Positions 1 through 8,862 of a stretch of DNA of 64,000 nt are shown here, one piece after another. Source of the stretch: Polaribacter tangerinus (GTDB taxonomy: Bacteria > Bacteroidota > Bacteroidia > Flavobacteriales > Flavobacteriaceae); NCBI RefSeq assembly GCF_038024095.1, contig NZ_CP150668.1, forward strand, positions 1,240,001 through 1,304,000. The letters run 5' to 3'. The notes beneath the pieces were generated by a model. The model was not told the DNA's origin and did no database searches. It saw only the letters and a list, made by a program, of their open reading frames with translations. Both the position numbers and the translations under genes were made by a program. Position 1 is the stretch's first letter, and each line of letters starts with the position of its first letter.

Positions 1-41
1 TGGTTATTAATTTTATTAGTTGTTAAAGAAAGATGAAAATC

Positions 42-1439
42 TTATTTCAAACTCATTCCTGAATATTTTTCAACATTCATTTCTTTCTCCCATTTTATCA
101 ATTTATCCTTCAGTTTATCAACAATATCAGGCATTTTAGTATTTAAATCATATTCCTCTTTAACATCTTTAGAAATGTTAAAGAGCTCAGTTTTTCCACT
201 TCTGTAGGTTAATAGTTTCCAATCTCCATCTCTTACTGATGCGTATAAGTCTTCATAAGCTCTATATCCAAAGAGCGTTCTTTCTTTTAATAGCTTATTT
301 TCTTTGATGGTCGAAAGCAATGAAACCCCATCTAAATTCTGATATATAGAAGTATCTCCACCTGCTATTTCTACTAAAGTTGGAAATAAATCTGTAGATT
401 GAACTGGTGTGTCATTTTTACTATTAGGACTTGTAACACCATCCCAATAAAAGAAAAAAGGTATGCGAGCACCTCCTTCAAAAAGGGTCTCGGTCATTTT
501 ACCTCCTCTAAAAGGTGCATTTTCAAAATAGCCTCCTTGGTCAGATAAAAAAATAAAAATGGTTTCCTTTTCTTTACCAGCATCTTTAATGGCTTGCATA
601 ACTCTTCCTACTGATTCATCAGTAGCTTTCACCATTGCAGCATAATGAGCAAATTTACCTTTCAATCCTTTTGCTTCAAAATACGCTACTAAATCTTTAC
701 GGCCTTCATGTGGTGAGTGCGCAGAATAATAGGAAAATGTGAGCAAAAAAGGATTTTCTTTTTTATAATTACGAATAAAACAAACTGCTTCATTAGTCAA
801 TTTATCTGTTAAATAGGTGTTTTTTGTATCCTCAAAAATACTGTCTTGCCTAAAATAAGGTGGGTAATATGATTTTGGATGTCCGAAATTTGAAGTACCA
901 ATTTGTTTATCAAAACCTTGTTTATTTGGGTGATATGATTCATGACCTAAATGCCATTTTCCTAAAAACATATTATAATATCCTTGGGTTTTTAAAGCCT
1001 CTGCATAGGTTTTATGTTCTAAAGGCAACCAATTCCTTGATGGAAATTGTGCTGGATCTCTTGGTAATAAATGATATTCTATAGAACCTCTGCCAAACTG
1101 ATCAAAACCATTTTTTTTACCTCCAGGAATATGACGAACCATCTCTAAACGCACAGGATGCTTACCCGTTAATAATGTTGCTCGACTTGGGCTACAAGTT
1201 GGTGTAGGGATATAGGCTTGTTCAAAACTTAGTCCAGATTTTGCCAAACTATTAATATTCGGAGACTCGAAAATAGGATTACGAAAACCAAGATCTGACC
1301 AGCCTAAATCATCTACAAAGAATAAAACGATATTCGGCTTATTTTTTGTTTGCTTAGGATTACTTTTTGATTCACAACCAACCAAACTGGTAATTACTAA
1401 CAATCCTATAGATACTATTTTAGTATAGTTTAACCTCAT
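42..1439 (-). CDS. S1-family sulfatase, lipoprotein
   Basis: Formylglycine-dependent sulfatase expected to remove sulfate esters from a polysaccharide. The N-terminus is a lipoprotein signal with the lipobox ending at Cys22 (SLVGC). The metal-binding VDDLG lies near residues 42-46. The modification motif C-S-P-S-R is at residues 82-86, where Cys82 would become formylglycine. GKWHLG (about 160-165), HSPH (241-244) and SDQGG (299-303) are further S1 active-site blocks. Length (465) is normal for the family. It is the last gene of a leftward operon behind the HTCS regulator and two more sulfatases, 14 bp after its neighbour. The Cys-type motif needs a maturase (anSME or FGE) that is not in this window. 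The S1 subfamily and sulfate position cannot be assigned by eye. Confidence 0.93.
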   Translation of the reverse strand: MRLNYTKIVSIGLLVITSLVGCESKSNPKQTKNKPNIVLFFVDDLGWSDLGFRNPIFESPNINSLAKSGLSFEQAYIPTPTCSPSRATLLTGKHPVRLEMVRHIPGGKKNGFDQFGRGSIEYHLLPRDPAQFPSRNWLPLEHKTYAEALKTQGYYNMFLGKWHLGHESYHPNKQGFDKQIGTSNFGHPKSYYPPYFRQDSIFEDTKNTYLTDKLTNEAVCFIRNYKKENPFLLTFSYYSAHSPHEGRKDLVAYFEAKGLKGKFAHYAAMVKATDESVGRVMQAIKDAGKEKETIFIFLSDQGGYFENAPFRGGKMTETLFEGGARIPFFFYWDGVTSPNSKNDTPVQSTDLFPTLVEIAGGDTSIYQNLDGVSLLSTIKENKLLKERTLFGYRAYEDLYASVRDGDWKLLTYRSGKTELFNISKDVKEEYDLNTKMPDIVDKLKDKLIKWEKEMNVEKYSGMSLK

Positions 1440-1453
1440 ACTAAAAATAGTTT

Positions 1454-2989
1454 TTATTTGAAAACATTATATTCTGGATTAATTTTAGCAGATTTAAAAA
1501 GTGGTCTGTCCTTCCACAAGTCATAAGTTGCCTTTAATTGTTTTACATCTTCGGGTTTTTGACCTTGATCACTGGTTTCTTTAATCCAGTTTTCTAAAAC
1601 ATTTCTGTGCTCTTTTAGAATAGTTTGATAACTTTTATTATTTGCCAAGTTATTCATTTGATGAGGGTCTTCCTCAAGATTATACAATTCTTCAACAGGT
1701 CTTACTCCAAACCAATGTTCTTCTTGATAGGGTGTTAATTTACCTTCTTTATATAACCTTTTAAAATCTTTAACCACAGGCGAACGGTCTCTATAACCAG
1801 CCTGTAACATGGGTCTGTTTGGAAAATAATTTTTAATATATCTAAATTTTTCTGAGACAACGGTTCTAATTTTATCTATTGTAAAATCGCATCGATCTCT
1901 TGCTCCTATTACATAATTTTGTTTTTGATACTGATCAGAAAAAAGATTTTGACCATCTAAATAATTAGGTAGTTTTGCATTTGCTAAAGCTAAAGTAGTT
2001 GCTGAAATATCTAATAAAGAAACCAAATCATCTCTAACCTGTCCTTTTTTAAATCTGATATTATCTCCTTTAATAATTAAAGGCACTAGCATTCCACCTT
2101 CATAACAAAACTGTTTATGACGATAAGATGTATTACTTCCATGGTCTGAAAAAAAGAAAATAATGGTGTTTTCTAATTCATTATCTGCCTCTAATTGGTT
2201 TAAAATATCCTCGATGTTAGCATCTGCACCTCGATTTGCATTGTAATGAACTGTCCAAGCATTTTGAAATGACGCTACTCCTGGATAGTAAGGGGGTAAT
2301 GGCACTTCGTTATCGTTTAGTTTTTCTCCCTTTCTAACAAATTTTGATTTTGCTTTTCCTCCATCAATTTGAATTTGTCCAAACCAAGGCTGACTTTTAT
2401 TAGGTCTTGCATTCCAAGCATCTTTAGTTATAGATGACATATGTTTTGCTTTATTTCCTTGCCAGCCATTCATTCCAGGTTTATAGTCTTCTTTAGTACT
2501 TACATCGTATAAATCTAGTCGATTGTAATGAAAATTATAATCGTCTTTGCCATTATTAAATGTAAAATATCCTGCATCTTTCATCAATTCAGGAATCGTT
2601 TTCATTTCTTTTGGTAAATAAATTCTAAGTTCTTCAGGAACTATTTCGCCGTCTGTAAATCTACTAGATCTATGTTGATGTGTTCCTGTAGTTGTTTGCA
2701 TTACCCCTGTAATTAATGCAGATCTACTAGCAGAACAAACAGGTGCTGTTGTATAGGCTCTTTTAAACAAAACGCCTTCTGAAGCCATTTTGTCAATAAC
2801 AAGAGTATGATTTTTATTGATGGTATCTCCATAAGCTTCCATAAAAGGAGATAAATCTTCGGCAACTATCCATAAAATGTTAGGCTTTTTATCTTCTTTA
2901 TTTTGAGCATTACAAGAATATAAAAACCCAATACCTAAAAGAATAAGCGCATACTTAATTTGTATTTTTGTGATTTTTTTATACGTCAT
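1454..2989 (-). CDS. S1-family sulfatase, lipoprotein (CSASR type)
   Basis: Second sulfatase of the leftward operon. The lipoprotein signal ends at Cys26 (LYSC). AEDLS near residues 43-47 replaces the usual DDxG metal motif. The active-site signature is C-S-A-S-R (85-89), with Ala where the other two copies have Pro; this variant occurs in sulfatases related to the heparan N-sulfatase branch. FFFSDHG is the C-terminal metal-binding block. The size (511) is complete. The protein clearly differs from its two neighbours, so it probably attacks a different sulfate position or residue. It is separated by 81 bp from the upstream sulfatase and 14 bp from the downstream one. Membership of S1 is clear; the exact substrate is inference. 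Confidence 0.92.
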   Translation of the reverse strand: MTYKKITKIQIKYALILLGIGFLYSCNAQNKEDKKPNILWIVAEDLSPFMEAYGDTINKNHTLVIDKMASEGVLFKRAYTTAPVCSASRSALITGVMQTTTGTHQHRSSRFTDGEIVPEELRIYLPKEMKTIPELMKDAGYFTFNNGKDDYNFHYNRLDLYDVSTKEDYKPGMNGWQGNKAKHMSSITKDAWNARPNKSQPWFGQIQIDGGKAKSKFVRKGEKLNDNEVPLPPYYPGVASFQNAWTVHYNANRGADANIEDILNQLEADNELENTIIFFFSDHGSNTSYRHKQFCYEGGMLVPLIIKGDNIRFKKGQVRDDLVSLLDISATTLALANAKLPNYLDGQNLFSDQYQKQNYVIGARDRCDFTIDKIRTVVSEKFRYIKNYFPNRPMLQAGYRDRSPVVKDFKRLYKEGKLTPYQEEHWFGVRPVEELYNLEEDPHQMNNLANNKSYQTILKEHRNVLENWIKETSDQGQKPEDVKQLKATYDLWKDRPLFKSAKINPEYNVFK

Positions 2990-3070
2990 TTTAAAAATTC
3001 AATTACACTTGAAATCTTCTCAAATAAAAACATCTTATGAAATGTTTATTAGGATTAAAAAATTAATACT

Positions 3071-4624
3071 TTATTCAAAAACCACCTCTTTTACTCCTTT
3101 TCGGTGATTTTCTCCCCTTAAATTGATAAAGGTTTGTTTCATTTCTACCAGCTTTTGAGTATCGGTTTCGGCTAAATTTTTTTGTTGTGCTTTATCTTCT
3201 TTTAAATTATATAATTGCTCGTATGGAAAGTTACCTACTTCTATACCAACTGCTTTTCTAAAATTCTTACCACTGTAAGTAGGTATATACAACCAATCTC
3301 CACTTCTTAAAGCAGTTTTTCCTGTAGCTTCTATAATTAAGTGCTCTCTGCCTTTATCAGCGTTTCCTAAAAATGTATTGCGTAAATTTTTACTATCTGT
3401 GGATGTTTCTTTAGCACCAACTAAATCAGCAATTGATGCCAATAAGTCCATTTGACAAACAATAGCATCTGAAACTTTGGGTTGAATTTTTCCTTTCCAA
3501 TACGTAATAAACGGAACTCTAGTACCTGCTTCAAAAATGCTGTATTTACCCCCTCTTAAACCTCCTTTTGGATCGTGGTTCCCTGCTTTTTCAACTGCAC
3601 CATCGTAATAACCATCATTTAAAACAGGACCATTATCACTTGAAAAAACAATTAATGTATTTTCTAAAATTCCCTCTTCTTTTAGGGTTTTCATAAATTC
3701 GCCAATTGCCCAATCTGCTTCTAAAATGACATCACCTCTTGGTCCCATTCGTGATTTTCCTACAAATCTTGGGTGTGGTGTTCTTGGCACATGTGGCTGT
3801 TGCATTGCATAATATAAAAAGAACGGTTTCTCTTTGTGCGTTTTTATATAATTCTGGGCTTTAGCTAAAAAATGATCAGCCATATCTGTATCTGTCCATT
3901 TTGCATCCTCTCCTCCTTTCATATAACCAATTCTAGGAATTCCGTTTACAATACTACTATTGTGTCCATGATGCCATTTCATGGTTAACATTTCTGGATT
4001 TGAAATTGCGGTAGGTTCGCCTTCAAAATTTTCTTTATAATTTACTTCAATTGGATCATTTTTATCTAAACCAACCACATTACCATCTTTAATATAAACC
4101 GTTGGCACTCTATCTTGGGTAGCTGCTAAAATATAAGATTCGTCAAAACCAACTTCATTAGGCCCTGGAGTTACTTTATCATTCCAGTTTACAATACCCG
4201 TTCCTAAACCTAAATGCCACTTACCAACAATCGCAGTTTGATAGCCTTGCTTTTTTAGCATTTTTGGTAAAGTTTGCTGTGTTGTACTAATTAACAACGG
4301 TGCAGTTCCTGGCAAAATTTTAGCATCTTTATTTCGCCAAGGGTACATACCTGTTAATAGTGCATATCTACTTGGTGTACAAGTAGCTGATGATGCATAA
4401 CCATTAGTAAACTTAATACCTTCGTTTGCTAAAGCATCTATATTTGGTGTTTGCAATGCTGTTGCTCCGTAAGAACTTAAATCTCCATACCCTAAATCAT
4501 CTAAATAGATGATCACAATGTTTGGTTTTTCTTGAACTTTACTATTATCGATAGCAGTTTTTTTTGGAGTTGGATTACAAGCAACAAATGATAGAAATAA
4601 AAGACTTATAAAATATTTTTTCAT
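3071..4624 (-). CDS. S1-family sulfatase, lipoprotein (CTPSR type)
   Basis: Third sulfatase, immediately downstream of the HTCS gene with a 15-bp gap. The lipoprotein lipobox ends at Cys16 (FVAC). LDDLGYGDL (41-49) is the metal site, C-T-P-S-R (82-86) the formylglycine motif, GKWHLG the next conserved block and SSDNGP the distal metal ligand block. The overall layout resembles arylsulfatase or GalNAc-6-sulfatase-like S1 enzymes. Length 517 is full. Because it is closest to the regulator it is probably co-transcribed with it. The function is desulfation of oligosaccharides at the outer membrane or in the periplasm; the precise linkage cannot be read from the sequence. Confidence 0.93.
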   Translation of the reverse strand: MKKYFISLLFLSFVACNPTPKKTAIDNSKVQEKPNIVIIYLDDLGYGDLSSYGATALQTPNIDALANEGIKFTNGYASSATCTPSRYALLTGMYPWRNKDAKILPGTAPLLISTTQQTLPKMLKKQGYQTAIVGKWHLGLGTGIVNWNDKVTPGPNEVGFDESYILAATQDRVPTVYIKDGNVVGLDKNDPIEVNYKENFEGEPTAISNPEMLTMKWHHGHNSSIVNGIPRIGYMKGGEDAKWTDTDMADHFLAKAQNYIKTHKEKPFFLYYAMQQPHVPRTPHPRFVGKSRMGPRGDVILEADWAIGEFMKTLKEEGILENTLIVFSSDNGPVLNDGYYDGAVEKAGNHDPKGGLRGGKYSIFEAGTRVPFITYWKGKIQPKVSDAIVCQMDLLASIADLVGAKETSTDSKNLRNTFLGNADKGREHLIIEATGKTALRSGDWLYIPTYSGKNFRKAVGIEVGNFPYEQLYNLKEDKAQQKNLAETDTQKLVEMKQTFINLRGENHRKGVKEVVFE

Positions 4625-4639
4625 TTTAATTGATTTTTT

Positions 4640-7600
4640 CTAGTTATTTAACTCTTTTGTTTTTTGTGGTTTTTGTTCTATATATTTGCTAGGTGTCATT
4701 CCTTTTTCTTTCTTAAATAGACTGATAAAATGTGCATAGCTATTAATACCAACAGCATCCATAGCTTCTTGTACCCGATCGCAACCTTCATCAAACATAC
4801 TAATTGCCTTTTCAATACGAATAGAATTTATAAAAGCAGTGGTACTTACACCATTTAAGGCTTTTAATTTTCTATGCAATTGCATTCTACTTAACCCAAG
4901 TTCTTGAGATAATTCTTTAGCAGAAAAACCAGGTTCAGACATTTTTAATTTTATGATTTCAATCGCATTTTTTACAAATTGTTGATCGTAAGAAACGTAG
5001 TGATTTTCAATTTCTTTTGATGGTCCTGAGGCTATAAATTGCCTGAAATTATTTCTAGTTTTTACAATATTATTAACTTTTTGCAGTAATTGGGCGCTAT
5101 TAAATGGTTTTGCTATATAATCCCAAGCACCAACTTTTAGTCCTTTATTATAAAATTCATCACCCGTTTTTGCGGTTAGCATTAACACAGGAATATGAGA
5201 AACTAAAATATTTTTTTTGATTTGTTCACACATTTCGATTCCATCTAACTCTGGCATCATCACATCAGTTATAATTATGTCAGGTATTTCTTTTAACGTA
5301 ATTTGAAATCCTTCATTACCATTGTTTGCTTCGAGAACGATATACTTTGTAATTAAAATGTTTTTAAGGTATTTTCTTAAATCATAATCATCCTCAACAA
5401 TTAATATTTTTTCTCTTTCTTCGTCAAAATCTTCTTCCGCTTTTTCAATAATATCTCCAGAAACATAATCTGGAGGTAAATTTATAGGAATATCATCTTT
5501 CGTCAAATATTCTTCTTCTGTAAATGCTTTAGATGAAACAGGCAGCGTAATCATAAACTCTGTACCACCCAAAGCGCTATTAAGTACATTAATTTCTCCT
5601 TTATGAGCTTCTATTAACGTTGCTGTTAAATGCAGCCCAATACCAGATGAAGATCTGTCTTTACCGTGAAAATGTCTTTGAAATATTTTCTTTTTATCTT
5701 GTTGTGCAATGCCTTTACCACTATCTTTTATTAAGATTACAAAATATTCTAATTCTTGTTTCCAAGTAGGTTTAATTTCTATTTCTATGATGCCTTTATT
5801 TGGGGTATATTTAAAGGCATTTGACAATAAATTGTAAATTACTTTTTCCACAATATCTTTATCAAAATGACAAAAATAACTTTCTGGTGATACTATTTTT
5901 AATTCTATTTCTCGAGCTTTTGCTTGCCACAAAAAAGACTTGGCAATTTCTTTTACAAACGAACACATATCTTTTCTAGAAACTTTTAAAATGTTTAACC
6001 CAGAATTTACTTTCCTAAAATCTAATAGCTGATTTACAAGGTTCATCATTCTATTCGTATTTCTAGAGACAATGTTATAACAGAACTCCTTATGCTCTTT
6101 AGAAATGTTTCCTTTTATTAAATCGTTTAAAGGGCCGATAATTAGTGATAATGGTGTTTTAAACTCGTGAGCAACATCAGTAAAAAAGGTTAATTTCATT
6201 TCGTTTACCTTTTTTTCTTGTTCATTTTTAAATTTTGAAAGCTCTATTTGATTTCTTAGCTTTTCTTTATTTTGCCAAAAGTAAATTAATACAAATAAAA
6301 CTGATAAAATTACAGCTACATACAGTACATAAGCCCACCAAGTATTCCAAGGAGCTGGTTGTATATTTATTGAGATACTTCTGGTTATATTAGACCAATT
6401 GCCATCTGGATTTGTGGCCTCTACAATAAGTTTATAATTTCCACTAGCTATGTTAGAGTAGCTTGCAAAACGCTTTTTATTATCTACAACCTTCCATTTT
6501 TCATCATAGTTTTCTAACTTGTATCTGTATTTATTTACTTTAACATTTGCATAATTGGTACTCGTAAATTCTAGCGAAAAATCATTTTGTTGATGATTAA
6601 ACACTAAGTTATTAGAATTATTAAGTGTTTTACTGAGTATTGTAGAACCTAATATTTCTTGATCTACTGCAACTTTATTATTGTTTACCCAAAGATTCGT
6701 GAAGGATATTTTTGAGGGAAACGGATTGTTATAAAGTTCTCCAGATTTAAAATAATTGATTCCAGAAATGTTTCCAAAGAAAAGTTCTCCTTTATTATTT
6801 TTGGAAATAGCTTCTGTAAAGGTATTTGTTAACAAGCCATCAAAATAATTAAACGTGTTGGTTGATTTTGTTGTTAAATTGTACTTAATAATACCTTGAG
6901 AATTGTTTAACCATAAATTAGAAAACTCATCGCTAATAATTCCCATTATTTTTTTATTCAAGATATCTTCGGCTTCTACTGTATAAAACTGGCTTTCATT
7001 TGCCTTTTTATGTAAAAGCCCTGTGTCTGTGCCAACATATAGGGAGTTATCTTTATCTTGATAAAAACACCAGATAGAATTGTTGGGTATTTTGTAAGAA
7101 CCGGTCATTTGTTCACTGTAGCTTTCTGCAGATAAAATGTTACCCGATTTGTCTAAATTTATCTTAAACAAACCTTTAGAAACGGTTCCTACCCAAATAC
7201 AGTTTTTTGAATAATCCATTTTTAAAGAAAAGATTCTTACGTTTCTTAAATAATCTAAATTCTTAAACTTTTGGTGTACCCAGATTGTTTTGTTTTTTGT
7301 TTTTAACAACAGTCCTCGAAAGGTTCCAAAATATTGATTTCCAAAACCATCTTTGCAAAAACTTGTAACTAATAAATTGTTTTTTTCAGGTGAATCTTCA
7401 AAAACTGAAACCAGTTTAAATTTATCTTCTTTAGATGAAACCTCTCTAAATAAACCATTTGTCGTGGCTAAATGAATTTTACCATTTAAGGTGTCAACTC
7501 TAAAAGCTATCGCATTTTCAGGGATATCAATGGCCTCATTTAAATTTGTCTTTAAGGAGTACACATAAAATCTACCTGCTTGTAATCCGTAGTAAATTTT

Positions 7601-8626
7601 GTCGCCTTTAGAAAATAACGTCCTTACATTTCCCTTTTTTTTAAGAGGAACACTTTTAAATTTTCTACTATCTAAATTTGTATATACTGTGCCATTATTA
7701 TTTGCAATCCACAAGGTGTTTGTGGCGTCTTTAAAAATATATTTTAGTTGGTTGTTTTCTAAATAAGAATCAATTGAATTATTTACAGAGGCCACTGTAT
7801 AAACATCTAAAGTATTTAAAGAAAAATGCAATAACCCATTTTTGAAAGTGGTAATCCATAAATCATTATTTATTCCTTCAACCATAGATAAAACATCATT
7901 ATTTACTTTATCTTTCCTAGAAATTAGGCTATTATCAACAACTTGATATAAACCACTTTTACCTCCAACCCATATTTCATGATTGGCAGATTCTACAATT
8001 GTATTGAATGCTATATAATTAGAATTTTTAATTAACGTGTATTTATCATTTTTATACAACCAAAGTCCTCTACCTGTTGCAAAAAGTATGTGACCGTTCT
8101 GTAATATTTTAATTTTTTTTATATCAAACCCAGTAATTGGTGTTTGTAATATTTCGACTAAAAAATCGGTATTATTTTCGGTGATTTTAAGTAAGCCTTG
8201 AGTTGTTGCGGCTAAGATATCTCCATCAGAATTTTGCGAAATATCATTTATAATCTCATAGTTATCAGGTACAGTTACTCTTGTTATATTTCCTTTTTCT
8301 AACGAATAGTAGTTTAACCCATATCCATCAGTGCCTATCCAAATCTGTTTGTTATCATCTTCAAATAAGCAACGGATTCTGTTACTTGATAAACTAGAAA
8401 TGTCGTTATTATCGTGCAGATAATTTTCTATTTGATAACCATCAAATTTATTAAGGCCATCATATGTAGCTAACCAAATAAAACCCTCTGAATCTTGTAT
8501 AATACTACTTACATCGTGTTGAGATAAGCCATCTTTTACAGTTAAAGAGTTTAATTGTAATCTTTGGGCACTAGCAGCGCCAAAAAAACAAAAAGTTAAA
8601 AATAAATATACAAAATACCTATTCAT
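4640..8626 (-). CDS. Hybrid two-component system sensor/regulator (HTCS)
   Basis: One-protein signalling system typical of Bacteroidetes polysaccharide loci: the periplasmic part binds a released oligosaccharide, the cytoplasmic part activates the locus. Order: signal peptide (1-20), about 14 Reg_prop beta-propeller blades (25-680; repeats such as IWLATYDGLNKFDG), Y_Y_Y domain (690-760), membrane segment (about 765-787), HisKA with the phospho-acceptor His820 in VAHEFKTPLSLI, HATPase (LLSNAFKYTP, GIGLHL), a receiver domain with Asp1121 in TDVMMPELDG, and a C-terminal AraC-type HTH (1220-1320). It is the first gene of the sulfatase operon and diverges from the rightward SusCD operon. A direct-repeat candidate operator lies in the shared intergenic region (8714-8742). 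Confidence 0.96.
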   Translation of the reverse strand: MNRYFVYLFLTFCFFGAASAQRLQLNSLTVKDGLSQHDVSSIIQDSEGFIWLATYDGLNKFDGYQIENYLHDNNDISSLSSNRIRCLFEDDNKQIWIGTDGYGLNYYSLEKGNITRVTVPDNYEIINDISQNSDGDILAATTQGLLKITENNTDFLVEILQTPITGFDIKKIKILQNGHILFATGRGLWLYKNDKYTLIKNSNYIAFNTIVESANHEIWVGGKSGLYQVVDNSLISRKDKVNNDVLSMVEGINNDLWITTFKNGLLHFSLNTLDVYTVASVNNSIDSYLENNQLKYIFKDATNTLWIANNNGTVYTNLDSRKFKSVPLKKKGNVRTLFSKGDKIYYGLQAGRFYVYSLKTNLNEAIDIPENAIAFRVDTLNGKIHLATTNGLFREVSSKEDKFKLVSVFEDSPEKNNLLVTSFCKDGFGNQYFGTFRGLLLKTKNKTIWVHQKFKNLDYLRNVRIFSLKMDYSKNCIWVGTVSKGLFKINLDKSGNILSAESYSEQMTGSYKIPNNSIWCFYQDKDNSLYVGTDTGLLHKKANESQFYTVEAEDILNKKIMGIISDEFSNLWLNNSQGIIKYNLTTKSTNTFNYFDGLLTNTFTEAISKNNKGELFFGNISGINYFKSGELYNNPFPSKISFTNLWVNNNKVAVDQEILGSTILSKTLNNSNNLVFNHQQNDFSLEFTSTNYANVKVNKYRYKLENYDEKWKVVDNKKRFASYSNIASGNYKLIVEATNPDGNWSNITRSISINIQPAPWNTWWAYVLYVAVILSVLFVLIYFWQNKEKLRNQIELSKFKNEQEKKVNEMKLTFFTDVAHEFKTPLSLIIGPLNDLIKGNISKEHKEFCYNIVSRNTNRMMNLVNQLLDFRKVNSGLNILKVSRKDMCSFVKEIAKSFLWQAKAREIELKIVSPESYFCHFDKDIVEKVIYNLLSNAFKYTPNKGIIEIEIKPTWKQELEYFVILIKDSGKGIAQQDKKKIFQRHFHGKDRSSSGIGLHLTATLIEAHKGEINVLNSALGGTEFMITLPVSSKAFTEEEYLTKDDIPINLPPDYVSGDIIEKAEEDFDEEREKILIVEDDYDLRKYLKNILITKYIVLEANNGNEGFQITLKEIPDIIITDVMMPELDGIEMCEQIKKNILVSHIPVLMLTAKTGDEFYNKGLKVGAWDYIAKPFNSAQLLQKVNNIVKTRNNFRQFIASGPSKEIENHYVSYDQQFVKNAIEIIKLKMSEPGFSAKELSQELGLSRMQLHRKLKALNGVSTTAFINSIRIEKAISMFDEGCDRVQEAMDAVGINSYAHFISLFKKEKGMTPSKYIEQKPQKTKELNN

Positions 8627-8713
8627 TTATATAAATTGAATATTTGTTAATATTTATCAAAGAAAATAAATAAAAATTAAAATAAACCATCAAAATACTA
8701 TTAAATATTCATT

Positions 8714-8742
8714 TTGTTACAATAGCAAAAACGATTGTTACA
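8714..8742 (+). promoter_or_regulatory. Direct-repeat candidate HTCS operator
   Basis: The octamer TTGTTACA occurs at 8714-8721 and again at 8735-8742, so the copies start exactly 21 bp apart (two helical turns, same face of the DNA). They lie upstream of the TAnnTTTG box at 8773-8780 in the gap between the divergent HTCS gene and the rightward operon. AraC-type DNA-binding domains of HTCS proteins usually act as dimers on direct repeats, so this is a reasonable binding site; the assignment is inference. Confidence 0.5.
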
Positions 8743-8772
8743 TAACAAAACATTAAAAATTAGTCCTTTTTC

Positions 8773-8780
8773 TACATTTG
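8773..8780 (+). promoter_or_regulatory. Bacteroidetes -7 promoter box of the rightward PUL operon
   Basis: TACATTTG matches the Bacteroidetes primary-sigma consensus TAnnTTTG. It sits about 80 bp before the first rightward gene and just downstream of the 21-bp-spaced repeats. No convincing -33 TTTG is visible, which fits an activator-dependent promoter. Confidence 0.5.
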
Positions 8781-8862
8781 AATCGTAAGAATGTAACCAT
8801 TTCTAAAAAACATAATATTAGATGAAAAATTCAAAAAATTTTAAACTTAAAAACCAAACAGC

